Positions 36,554 through 44,383 of a stretch of DNA of 64,000 nt are shown one piece after another. The position numbers were made by a program, and so were the translations under genes. The stretch spans positions 62,001-126,000 of the forward strand of contig NZ_AOHO01000068.1 of the NCBI RefSeq assembly GCF_000342005.1, in the 5' to 3' direction. The first letter of the stretch is position 1, and each line of letters opens with the position of its first letter. The stretch is from Amycolatopsis decaplanina DSM 44594. Lineage in GTDB: Bacteria; Actinomycetota; Actinomycetes; Mycobacteriales; Pseudonocardiaceae. The notes beneath the pieces are model-generated. The model saw only the letters and a program-made list of their open reading frames with translations, was not told the DNA's origin and made no database searches.

Positions 36554-37257
36554 AGCGCCGCCGGCGCGGGGAACTCCGTCGTGTTATCGAGGTAAGCGGT
36601 GGGGTCGGGAACATCCGCGTCGCGGAACGCCTCACGGCGTTCATAGCAGGTACCGCAGACGCCACAGTGCCGGTCTCCGCCCTTGTAGCAGGACCAGGTG
36701 AGCTCCATCGGAGCGCCGAGCATCGTGCCATGACGCGCGATATCACTCTTACTCCAGCGCAGGAAGGGTGCTTCCACTCGTGGCGGGTTCATCCCCTCGT
36801 TCGCGACTTCGACCAGGGTGGACAGTGCGTCGATGAAGGCCGGGCGGCAGTCCGGGTAGATGAAGTGATCGCCGGCGTGGGTGCCGAGCGCGAGCACGGC
36901 GGCCCGGTGCGAGAGCGCGATACCGACCGCCACATTAGCCAGAATGGCGTTGCGGTTGGGGACGATCGTCGCCTTCATCGTCGCCTCCGCGTAGTGACCG
37001 TCGGGCACCGCCACGGTATCGTCAGTCAACGCCGAACCGGTGAGCGCGGACCCCACAGAACGCAGATCGACCACGACGTGCTCGGCGGAGTAGTGACGTG
37101 CGACAGCGGCTGCCGAGTCGATCTCCTTACGGTGCCGCTGACCGTAGTCCACGGTGATCATCAGCAGAGGATGACCGTCGTGGTGATAGTGCGCCGCGAC
37201 AGTGGTGGAGTCCATCCCACCGGACAGGACCACCGCGACCAGTTCTCGGGCGCTCAT
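36550..37257 (-). CDS. queC: 7-cyano-7-deazaguanine (preQ0) synthase
   Basis: A 235-residue ATP-dependent enzyme that turns carboxy-deazaguanine into preQ0. The PP-loop SGGMDSTT is near residue 12, and the C-terminal zinc site has four cysteines in CYKGGDRHCGVCGTCYERR. ATG 37257 overlaps the queF stop. Confidence 0.95.
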   Translation of the reverse strand: MSARELVAVVLSGGMDSTTVAAHYHHDGHPLLMITVDYGQRHRKEIDSAAAVARHYSAEHVVVDLRSVGSALTGSALTDDTVAVPDGHYAEATMKATIVPNRNAILANVAVGIALSHRAAVLALGTHAGDHFIYPDCRPAFIDALSTLVEVANEGMNPPRVEAPFLRWSKSDIARHGTMLGAPMELTWSCYKGGDRHCGVCGTCYERREAFRDADVPDPTAYLDNTTEFPAPAAL

Positions 37258-37658
37258 CGCACCCCTCCTTCGTGATCCGCCTGCGCGTGCAGCACCAAGC
37301 CGCCACGCACTTGCTGTTCGAGCCGGACCGTGGCCGCCCGGGGCCGCAGGACCGCGACCAGGTCCTGCAACAAGGTGACCGCCAGGGTTTCACAGAAGAT
37401 TCCCCGGTCGCGGAAGCTGTGCAGATAAAGTTTGAACGACTTGGATTCCAGGCATCGGTCATCCGGCAGGTATCCGAAGTCCATCGCATAAAGGTCCGGC
37501 TGCGCGGTCACCGGGCAGAACGCGGTCAGCTCCGCCGTACGGAACCGGACGACACCGATCCCGGCAGGAGCGGGGAAGGTCTCCAACCCGCCGGCGTCCA
37601 CGGCACCTCGGACCGTATTTCCCAGCAACGTCAGCGAATCTGTGGGATCGGCACTCAT
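37254..37658 (-). CDS. queF: preQ0 reductase (7-cyano-7-deazaguanine reductase)
   Basis: A 134-residue short (unimodular) QueF that reduces preQ0 to preQ1 with NADPH. The catalytic Cys48 (FCPVT), Asp55 (QPD), the ESKSFKLY motif and Glu90 are present. The residue before that glutamate is Cys instead of the usual His (GIFCET). ATG 37658 has AGGGG five bases upstream; an upstream extension would run into the promoter. It is the first gene of the operon. Confidence 0.93.
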   Translation of the reverse strand: MSADPTDSLTLLGNTVRGAVDAGGLETFPAPAGIGVVRFRTAELTAFCPVTAQPDLYAMDFGYLPDDRCLESKSFKLYLHSFRDRGIFCETLAVTLLQDLVAVLRPRAATVRLEQQVRGGLVLHAQADHEGGVR

Positions 37659-37742
37659 GGAAACCCCTGTCCGCCCTGCCCGGGCCTCATACGCAGTCAA
37701 CTGCGGGCTGGTGTGTGCTCCGCACCACTCGGCCGCATGCTC

Positions 37743-37772
37743 AGTTAAGCCAGGAGTGTCCACTTAGGTCAA
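37743..37772 (-). promoter_or_regulatory. Likely sigma-70-type promoter of the que operon
   Basis: Reading the minus strand, TTGACC (37767-37772) and TTAACT (37743-37748) are separated by 18 bp and lie about 85 bp upstream of the queF ATG. No preQ1 riboswitch was recognised in the leader. Confidence 0.5.
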
Positions 37773-37978
37773 CGAGAACAGCACTAACCGCCAGTTCGGT
37801 TACACCGATCCACCCGACTACCCAGCCGTGCGCATCTTGTTGTTCCATGGGATGAAAAGGCCCTGGCCACTACGCGGGCCTGGCGTATATTGTGGTGCGG
37901 CGCTGACGAGTGGCTGGATGCGGGCTGGTGGGCTGCCACCTCGCCGCGAAGGCCTTCTTGAGGAGCCCTCAGACCGGT

Positions 37979-38312
37979 CTATCTCGCTGGATTCGCTACG
38001 AGGCCGGCCCATCCGATCAGCAGCAGTAGGCCGACCGCATCGACAAGTGCCCCACTCCCCCGCGACGAGTGGCTCAGCCACGTTCAAAGCCAGCCTGACG
38101 ACGCTCGAGACCAACAGCAGACTCCGCGCATGCCGGTTCACATCCGCCGAGGCTCCACACAGCGACAACTGCCGAATCGCGATCAGCAACGCCAGGACCG
38201 ACTGCTCTAAGGCGGGCGTGACCAACGGAGCCACCCAACCGGATACACCGAGCCCAAGCCCGAACACCAGGACGTTGCCCAACTCGAACAGGAACGTCAG
38301 CCCACAATGACG
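37979..38312 (-). pseudogene. Frameshifted DUF2637-like membrane protein relic (mobile-element type)
   Basis: One frame carries hydrophobic helices (LFELGNVLVFGLGLGVSGWVA; VVRLALNVAEPLVAGEWG), then the homology continues in another frame as DAVGLLLLIGWAGLV to a stop. This order recalls the DUF2637 transfer-associated proteins of actinomycete integrative plasmids. The frame break and lack of a good start mark it as decayed. Confidence 0.45.
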
Positions 38313-38758
38313 CTGTCGAAGGCCGTGACCAGCCGTAAGCCAAGGCCGACGCCCATGCCGGATCCGTCTGCTCACCAAACCAACCACCGCACACGACTGC
38401 CAGAAGCCCCAGCTCAACCACTTGCAGGACACGTTCTAGGCCACACCACCGACCATGATCAACAAGGTGGTGGCGTCTGTCTTCATGCAGACCACCAGCG
38501 ACGTCACGATGTCGGGCTGGAGTACCAGGGGCCGGGTATCGAGCACGTCCCCCTTCGGAGCGACCGGCATGGGCGAGGTGTCCCCATCGCGGTTTGTCGT
38601 GCTCGCGCGAACACCAGCCTCATTCGGCTGCCTATTAGCCTCCAATACCAGCAACAAGAACCCGGTCACGGTTCCAAATGACGAGTGATTATTCCGAAGC
38701 AGGGCACCGGTAACTATATAGCGAAGCGAGAGCAAGAGCTTGAAGTTCACCCGGCAGG
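38313..38758. other. Noncoding stretch, nothing recognised
   Basis: Open frames on both strands here lack ribosome sites and family motifs. The base composition is more AT-rich and less codon-biased than the que operon. Confidence 0.5.
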
Positions 38759-40033
38759 TTACGGTTCGACGATGATCTCCGGCAGTCGAGCCCCAGGGAA
38801 GGTTTCGGCCAAATGACCGCGGAGCAGTTCTGGGAGCCGGCGAGCAGCGAACCGTTTGAGCGGCTCGTCCCGTGGCGGCATGGAGCGAGTTTTCGGAATG
38901 TCGCCGCCCGCTGGTCGGACCTCAAGCCGCGTGGGGGTCTCGTGTGACATCGCCACCACCAAGCCTGTGCCCTCGAGTACGGCGCTCAATGCGTTGGCCG
39001 TGACACTGTCCGGACGTGAGTCCAGTAACGCGTTCGGGATCTCGGTTACCACGACAGGCCCGACCTTAGCCAAGAGCGACAGCGCAGCGAGTCGATCTCC
39101 TGAGAGATCTTCCCATCGCATCTCGCGAGTTGTCAGTTTTTCGTTCTTCGCGTCGACATACAGCACCATATCGTACCGATACCGAGTGATCTCGTTGTCC
39201 CCGCTCATGCATTTCGCGCGAACCGAGACCTTGACCTCCCTATCGGCAATTTCGGCAAAATATGCGATCAGCCGAGGGTCTACGAATAGTTCTTCCTCAT
39301 TGCGGAAGCGGCCGCTTCCCAGCTCCTCGTCTAGTACTAGCCAATCGAGATACTCATCGCACAGGCCCAGATGTCGAAGATCGCCTAGGATCACCCTGCC
39401 GTCGTCCTCGACCAGGTCAATCGCGCGAGAGAGTACCGAAGCTAGGTACTCGGTACTTGGAAAGCACTGGGCAACATTGTTGATCAGCACGCAGTCCGGC
39501 CGCTGCCCAGCGCCCATGACGTCGCTCATGGCTCTTTTGATCTGACCTGAATCGATATCGTGCGCCCCCGCAATGACCGCGTGAGCACGAGGCAGACGCG
39601 CTGACCGAATTCGATCCACCGCATATCTGGACACATCAGCCCCGACATAACATCCGATGCGGTCGTACAAGTGTCGCAGCAAGAGCCCCGTTCCACATCC
39701 GAGTTCCAGCAGCCTACTGGGCCGAGACTCTAGAATCAGAGTCACTATATTGTCGACCCATTCGCGCACGCAATTCTCTGACAATTTCCGGATGGTGGAT
39801 GTAAGTCCGGCAATATCCGCGTCGGCGACTTCGTCCAGATCAGCTGCTCTGAACTCCCAATCGTACAGATTTGTCCAGTTCTCGACATACTCGCTGAGCA
39901 GTGCCCAAGGTCGACCGTTGAGGAGCATTGTATCGAAAGACGGTCGAACGATGAGCGCGCCGGACGGCGCACGACGAACCGAGCCGACCCACGCGTGACC
40001 GACAACGGCTGACATGATGGCATCCTCTAACAC
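38759..40033 (-). CDS. Stand-alone methyltransferase of NRPS-embedded type
   Basis: A 424-residue SAM-dependent methyltransferase. The SAM motif is RLLELGCGTGLLLRHL, and INNVAQCFPSTEYLASVLSR matches the core of methyltransferase domains embedded in NRPS adenylation domains, as do REWVDNIVTLIL and EEELFVDPRLIAYF. The C-terminal tail (KRFAARRLPELLRGHLAE) resembles the end of an adenylation domain, as if the gene was cut out of an A-MT-A module. GTG 40033 follows AGGAG by four bases; its second codon is TTA. Codon use is clearly AT-richer than the neighbours, a sign of transfer. It probably N- or C-methylates a small molecule or the upstream peptide. Confidence 0.8.
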   Translation of the reverse strand: MLEDAIMSAVVGHAWVGSVRRAPSGALIVRPSFDTMLLNGRPWALLSEYVENWTNLYDWEFRAADLDEVADADIAGLTSTIRKLSENCVREWVDNIVTLILESRPSRLLELGCGTGLLLRHLYDRIGCYVGADVSRYAVDRIRSARLPRAHAVIAGAHDIDSGQIKRAMSDVMGAGQRPDCVLINNVAQCFPSTEYLASVLSRAIDLVEDDGRVILGDLRHLGLCDEYLDWLVLDEELGSGRFRNEEELFVDPRLIAYFAEIADREVKVSVRAKCMSGDNEITRYRYDMVLYVDAKNEKLTTREMRWEDLSGDRLAALSLLAKVGPVVVTEIPNALLDSRPDSVTANALSAVLEGTGLVVAMSHETPTRLEVRPAGGDIPKTRSMPPRDEPLKRFAARRLPELLRGHLAETFPGARLPEIIVEP

Positions 40034-40042
40034 AAATCTCCT

Positions 40043-40135
40043 TTACGCGGGATCGAGTCTCAGTGCAGAGCCACTGAAACATCCGAGTTCGAAAGGGGCA
40101 GCGACTGGATACTCACCGGCAGCTTTGGCCATCAT
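40043..40135 (-). CDS. 30-residue peptide gene upstream of the methyltransferase
   Basis: A short frame with a proper ribosome site (AAAGGA, seven bases before ATG 40135) and a TAA stop that directly precedes the AGGAG of the methyltransferase gene. The peptide begins MMAK and its core reads PVAAPFELGCFSGSALRL, with one Cys, two Ser and no Thr. Tandem TTGACA/TTGACT boxes about 50-80 bp upstream could be -35 elements. It may be a modified-peptide precursor, a regulatory leader peptide, or the C-terminal scrap of an NRPS; it matches no family I know. Confidence 0.45.
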   Translation of the reverse strand: MMAKAAGEYPVAAPFELGCFSGSALRLDPA

Positions 40136-40782
40136 GACCTGTTCCTTTATGAGGTATTTGTCCTCGCGAGAAAGCAGAGTCAATCTCTTCGACGTCTCGA
40201 CTGTCAAAGCGTGCGGATCCCTGAAAGTGCCAGTTCAACTCACCAGACCGGTTCCAGCGATATCGCCGCGGCGTCGATGGAGGCCACCTGCAAGTCTAAG
40301 CCGCAGGACGGCTTATGAACCCTTCCTAACGAAGCTTGCGGGCTCGGCGCCCTATGGGCGGGCACCGCCTGACGAGACCGGGCAGGTCTCCGACGAATCA
40401 AATAGCGCTACTCGGCCCGCGCCAAACGATCGAGTGACGCGCATAGGCTCATTGAATTGAAATGCTACTACGATTCGCCAATGGATTCGCCAATGGATGC
40501 GCCGAGCAGCAAGTCATGCACACGAGCTACCACACGAAACATCGGGAGATCCCTTCAGTTGTTTTCCCTCTGCGAACTTCTATTTCTATCGGACAGGGCG
40601 GATCAGCGTCCAACCTGCGCTTCGTCACTGCCCGCTACTCCCTTGATCATGCCCGTTCATGCCCAACAAGACTGCCCAATCGGGTGTAAGGTGTTGCGCA
40701 AGCTGGATGACTTCACCCGCAAGTTGGACATCTATGGAGCTTTGAACCGTCGCGGGTTGGGGCCGCTTCCTTCGTGAGGACG
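40136..40782. other. Noncoding stretch with a short direct repeat
   Basis: No convincing gene. The 12-mer GATTCGCCAATG occurs twice in tandem at about 40473-40496. The stretch ends at the start of an IS3-type orfA relic. Confidence 0.45.
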
Positions 40783-40847
40783 ATGCCCAAGCGTTACCTG
40801 CCCGAGGTTCCGCGAGAAGGCGGTCCGTCTGGCCCTTGATCGCCTTA

Positions 40848-41713
40848 GAGCGTGTCTCATTTGGTGAGTTTCTTGTAGCAGGTGATGGCAGCGCCGAAGG
40901 TGAGGAAGGCCAGGAAGTGGCTGGGTTTGCGTTCGTAGCGGATGGTCAGGCGCCGGTAGCCGGTCAGCCAGGCGATGGTCCGTTCGATGACCCACCGGTG
41001 TTTGCCGAGTTTGTCGCGGGATTCGATACCTTTCCGGGCGATGCGCGGGATGATCCCGCGCCGGCGGAGCCAAGCGCGCAGAGCGGGAATGTCGTAGGCC
41101 TTGTCCGCGTGCAGCTTGGCCGGCTTCCGGCGCCGGGGGCCGCGGTGGGACCGGATCGCCGGCAGCGCGTTGACCAGGGGTTTGAGCGCGTGACTGTCGT
41201 GGGTGTTGGCTGCGGAGATGCCGACGGTCAGGGGCAGGCCCGCCCGGTCGGACAGAGCGTGGATCTTCGAGCCGGGTTTGCCGCGGTCGACCGGGCTCGG
41301 GCCGGTCAGTCCGCCCCTTTTTTGGCCCTCACGGATGCTCCGTCCAGGACCGCACGCGACCAATCGATCATGCCGCGGCTGCCCAGTTCGTCCAGCACCA
41401 CGTGGTGCAGCTGTCGCCACAGCCCGGCTTCGATCCATTCGGTGAACCGACGGTGGGCTGTCGGCACGGTGACCCCGAAGCTGGGCGGCAGATGCCGCCA
41501 GGCGCACCCGCTGGTCAGCACGAACACGATCGCGGTGAACACGGCCCGATCGTCCACACGTGACATTCCGCCACCTTGCGGGCGCGTCTTTCCCGGTGGA
41601 ATGAGCGGCTCGACCAGCGCCCATAGCTCGTCGGGCACCAGCCGCCGTGACAACTCGTCCATCACACCATGATCTTGCCCGCATCTCAGCCGAAGCCCAA
41701 GTGAGACACACTC
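40848..41713 (-). mobile_element. IS5-family insertion sequence (IS427-like)
   Basis: The element is 866 bp. Terminal inverted repeats GAGYGTGTCTCAYTTGG match at 15 of 17 positions (left 40848-40864; right complement 41697-41713). A TTA target duplication flanks it (40845-40847 and 41714-41716). It holds a two-frame transposase. It looks complete and recent because ends and duplication are intact. Confidence 0.85.
40857..41665 (-). CDS. IS5-family transposase in two overlapping frames
   Basis: The first frame (start 41665, stop 41306) encodes RLVPDELWALVEPLIPPGKT through LDGASVRAKKG. A second frame, -1 relative to it, continues from about 41320 to 40857 with GPSPVDRGKPGSKIHALSDR, HADKAYD and RWVIERTIAWL, the DDE catalytic region. 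The frames meet at an A6G4 run (near 41320), a typical site for programmed -1 slippage in this IS group. The joined protein of about 270 residues would have the full DDE domain. Confidence 0.8.
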
Positions 41714-41807
41714 TTAATGAGTACAGGTCCGCCGACGCCATCGGCCCGATGGTGGATGTGTACCCGGAAACACTGCGTGTGTGGATTGTCCAGGCTCTTC
41801 AGCAGAA

Positions 41808-42203
41808 CATCTTGCCCGCGGGCCACCACACACGGTTGGCCCGGGGTGTCGTCGCCGTCGACGATCAACTGGGGCCCCGGCGGGACGAGGGTGACGCCCT
41901 CGAACGCGGATCGTTCGGCCAGCAGTGCCGGCGTCGCGGCCGGAGAAGTCGAATACGTCCGTCCGCACCATGGTCAGTACACCTAGTCGCCGTAGTGCAG
42001 GCTGTCCTCGCCGAGGAACTCCAGCTCGAGCCCAGACAACTGCTGGTTCAACCGGACAAGACGATCTTCATCGCCGCGCCCTCCGGCCCAGGCTGGCCCT
42101 TCACGAGATTCTGGCGCAGTCGCTGGCCGGCGAGGCGAGTCCTGAAATATCAACTGTCCGACATATGCTGAACTCAGCCAGTGGTGCTAACCGTCCTTAC
42201 CAC
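41808..42203. other. Unassigned stretch between relics
   Basis: Minus-strand frames give protein-like but stop-interrupted pieces (for example LAERSAFEGVTLVPPGPQLI around 41885-41945, and RLVRLNQQLSGLELEFLGED around 42000-42065). They suggest a decayed gene but match no family I can name. Confidence 0.35.
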
Positions 42204-43636
42204 TCACGACCAGGATCTCGGTCCGCCGGTCTGGTCGAGCGTGGCGCGCGCCTCGAGTACAGCGTCGATGAGCACGTCGGCATGTTCGGGGCGTGTGGTG
42301 TGATTGTTGACAGCGACCCGGAGGTAGGCCTCGCCGTTCGGATGGCAGACGGTGAGATGGACTTCGCCACGCCGGATCAACTCGCTCTGCAATGCCGCGT
42401 TGTAGTCGTCGATGTCGTCACCGTGCGGGGGTGTCGCCCGGAACCAGCAGACAGGGAGCACCGGGTCGGCGAAAAGCTCGAGACCGTCCGTCTCGCGCAC
42501 CCGCCCGGCGAGATACCGGGCGACCTCAAGGTTGCCCATGAGCAGGCGCTCGTAACCCTCGCGGCCCAGGTGTCGCAGCGCCAACCATAATCCCAGTGAC
42601 TTCCATGAAGGAGCGCCTTCCGGACCGAGGTACATGAAGTCCACACGGCTGTCATGACTCCAGTAATGCGCCTGTTCGGAGAAGCTGGTCGAGAGCTGAT
42701 TCGGCTCGCGGACCAGCAGACATCCGAGCCCGTAGGGCAGGAACAGCCATTTGTGCAGATCCAAGGTGACCGAGTCCCGCCAACGCGAGACCGGCGAACT
42801 CCGGGCGGGTCCGGGAAAGGTCGGCGAAGACGGCTGCCGCCGCGCCCTCGATGTGGAACCACATGCTGTGCTCAGCTGCGATCGCGGCCAATTCACCCAG
42901 CGGATCGATCGCGCCGGTGGCGGTCGCGCCTGCCATGCCGACGATCGCGACCGGCCGGTGCCCGGCGCGTCGATCGTCGTCTATCCGATCGGTCAGGGCG
43001 TCGAGGCGGATGCGTCCGGTCCGATCGGCCGGGACGAGCCGGAGCGAGCGCCGGCCCATCCCTAGCATGTCCATCGCCCTCGAGAGGGAATAGTGCTCCT
43101 CAACCGAGGCGTACACGGTGGCCTGGACGTTTCTCCGAGCCATCTTCAACGCGGAAACGTTGGCCATGGTCCCGCCCGAAGTGAAGATCCCGCGGGAGGG
43201 CCGAGCCGGCCGCGCCTCGGTAACCGATGAAGTCGGCGACCCAGGCAAGGGTCTGCACTTCCATCGCGGCCGAGGCTGGGCCTATCTGCCACGCCGCCGG
43301 ACTCTGGTTGAGCAGGGAGGCGATGCTGTCCCCGAGCACGGCTACGGGCAGCGGACGTGGATGTAAGTATCCGAAGTACTGTGGATGCGCGCCGTTGAGA
43401 TAGCCGCGTTCCAGCACGGTTCCGACGATTTCGTCCAACAGTTCCGGCAACGAGGTGCTCACATCCGGCGGGGCCCCGGGGGTCCTCGAACTCTCGTAGA
43501 AGGTCTGGTCATCGGTAAGGATCGGCCAGGTCGACGGTGTACGTTGCGTGTCGATCAGTGCTTCGAAGTACGGGCGCACAGCCTGGATGAGGTCGTCCCA
43601 GACCGTCGGGAAAGCGGCGGTTTCGTCCATCGTCAT
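42204..43636 (-). pseudogene. Frameshifted PLP-dependent aromatic amino acid decarboxylase
   Basis: Three reading frames join into one protein of about 475 residues. The start at 43636 leads to ELLDEIVGTVLERGYLNGAH and NQSPAAWQIGPASAAMEVQT. After a break near 43205 comes RGIFTSGGTMANVSALKMAR. After a second break near 42785 comes DSVTLDLHKWLFLPYGLGCL with the PLP-binding lysine. Order and motifs match group II decarboxylases acting on aromatic amino acids. Two single-base shifts make it inactive unless they are sequencing errors. It follows the dioxygenase remnant by 23 bp on the same strand. Confidence 0.75.
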
Positions 43637-43659
43637 GCCTGCTGGCGCGGGACGATGCC

Positions 43660-44060
43660 TTAATAAGCAAGCGGTCCTTTGTCCGCTTCGTCGGTGAGCT
43701 GGGAACGGATCTCCCAGAGTGCCGGGAAGAACTGTTGCTTGGTCAGCTTCGCCATTACGTCGATCGAGGTGCCGACCGACCCGATCGCCCCGGCGCCGAT
43801 GGTGCGCTCGATGACCTTGAGATGTCGCGTACGCCACAGCATGCAGTCGGCATCGAGGTTGATGAGTCCTTCGGCGAGCTGGTAAAGGTCTTCGAAACGA
43901 ATGTGGTGGACGTAGATCTCACGTAGCCCGGCTCCGCACCGAGACAGGAGCTCGAGGACAACGTGGAGTTCGTGATCACGTCGATTCCACGGGTGTCCGG
44001 GCGCATCAGCACGCGGCCGGCGCACGGAAAAGGAGGCTGTGCGGACTGTCTCGAAGACCT
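43660..44060 (-). pseudogene. Tryptophan 2,3-dioxygenase-like C-terminal remnant
   Basis: The last ~95 residues (FEDLYQLAEGLINLDADCML, then WRTRHLKVIERTIGAGAIGS and QQFFPALWEIRSQL) fit the C-terminal heme-enzyme region of tryptophan dioxygenases. The N-terminal half with its heme and substrate residues is missing. An IS5-type transposase scrap lies immediately upstream, which may have cut the gene. With the decarboxylase relic it looks like a lost tryptophan-using pathway. Confidence 0.6.
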
Positions 44061-44111
44061 TGCCATCGACGGGGAATGCCTCGGACGTCCCCGCCACGGT
44101 GCATGACGGCC

Positions 44112-44231
44112 AAGACCCACTGGCCGTCGACGCGGCCAGCCGGTCTGCCGTTGGCGGTGATCCCCCTGGCCAAGCCCGGGGACAACCCGCAACTCCTGCC
44201 GCTGCTGGACGAGAACCAGGTGGCCGCCGAT
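44112..44231 (+). pseudogene. IS5-type transposase scrap
   Basis: About 40 residues, including GLPLAVIPLAKPGDNPQLLP, match the stretch before the DDE aspartate in IS5-family transposases of actinomycetes. No ends or further domains remain. Confidence 0.5.
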
Positions 44232-44383
44232 ATGTCATCACAACAGCGTGACCGCTACGGAGGGCTGACCCACAGTAGCCAGCCCACCAATCTCCTCAAG
44301 GTCCGAACCGCGCACGGGCCCCGTCTTATCGACAAGCTCGCGGCGGCTGCTTGGGAACTACGGCTGTCCCGAGTCCGTCTCGG

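Larger units (their letters stand above)
40783..41807 (+). pseudogene. IS3-family OrfA relic split by an IS5-family element
   Basis: The left piece (40783-40847) reads MPKRYLPE, then after a frameshift EKAVRLALDRL, the usual opening of IS3 OrfA. The right piece (41714-41807) carries AIGPMVDVYPETLRVWIVQA, matching the helix-turn-helix end of OrfA. The intervening 866 bp are the insertion. No OrfB partner remains. Confidence 0.6.

Noticed and set aside
37659-37742. Possible preQ1 riboswitch before queF
   Set aside because: I could not fold the known aptamer core, and such switches are not typical of this phylum.
40470-40500. Short tandem repeat as a CRISPR start
   Set aside because: Only two adjacent 12-bp copies with no spacers; no cas genes are in the window.
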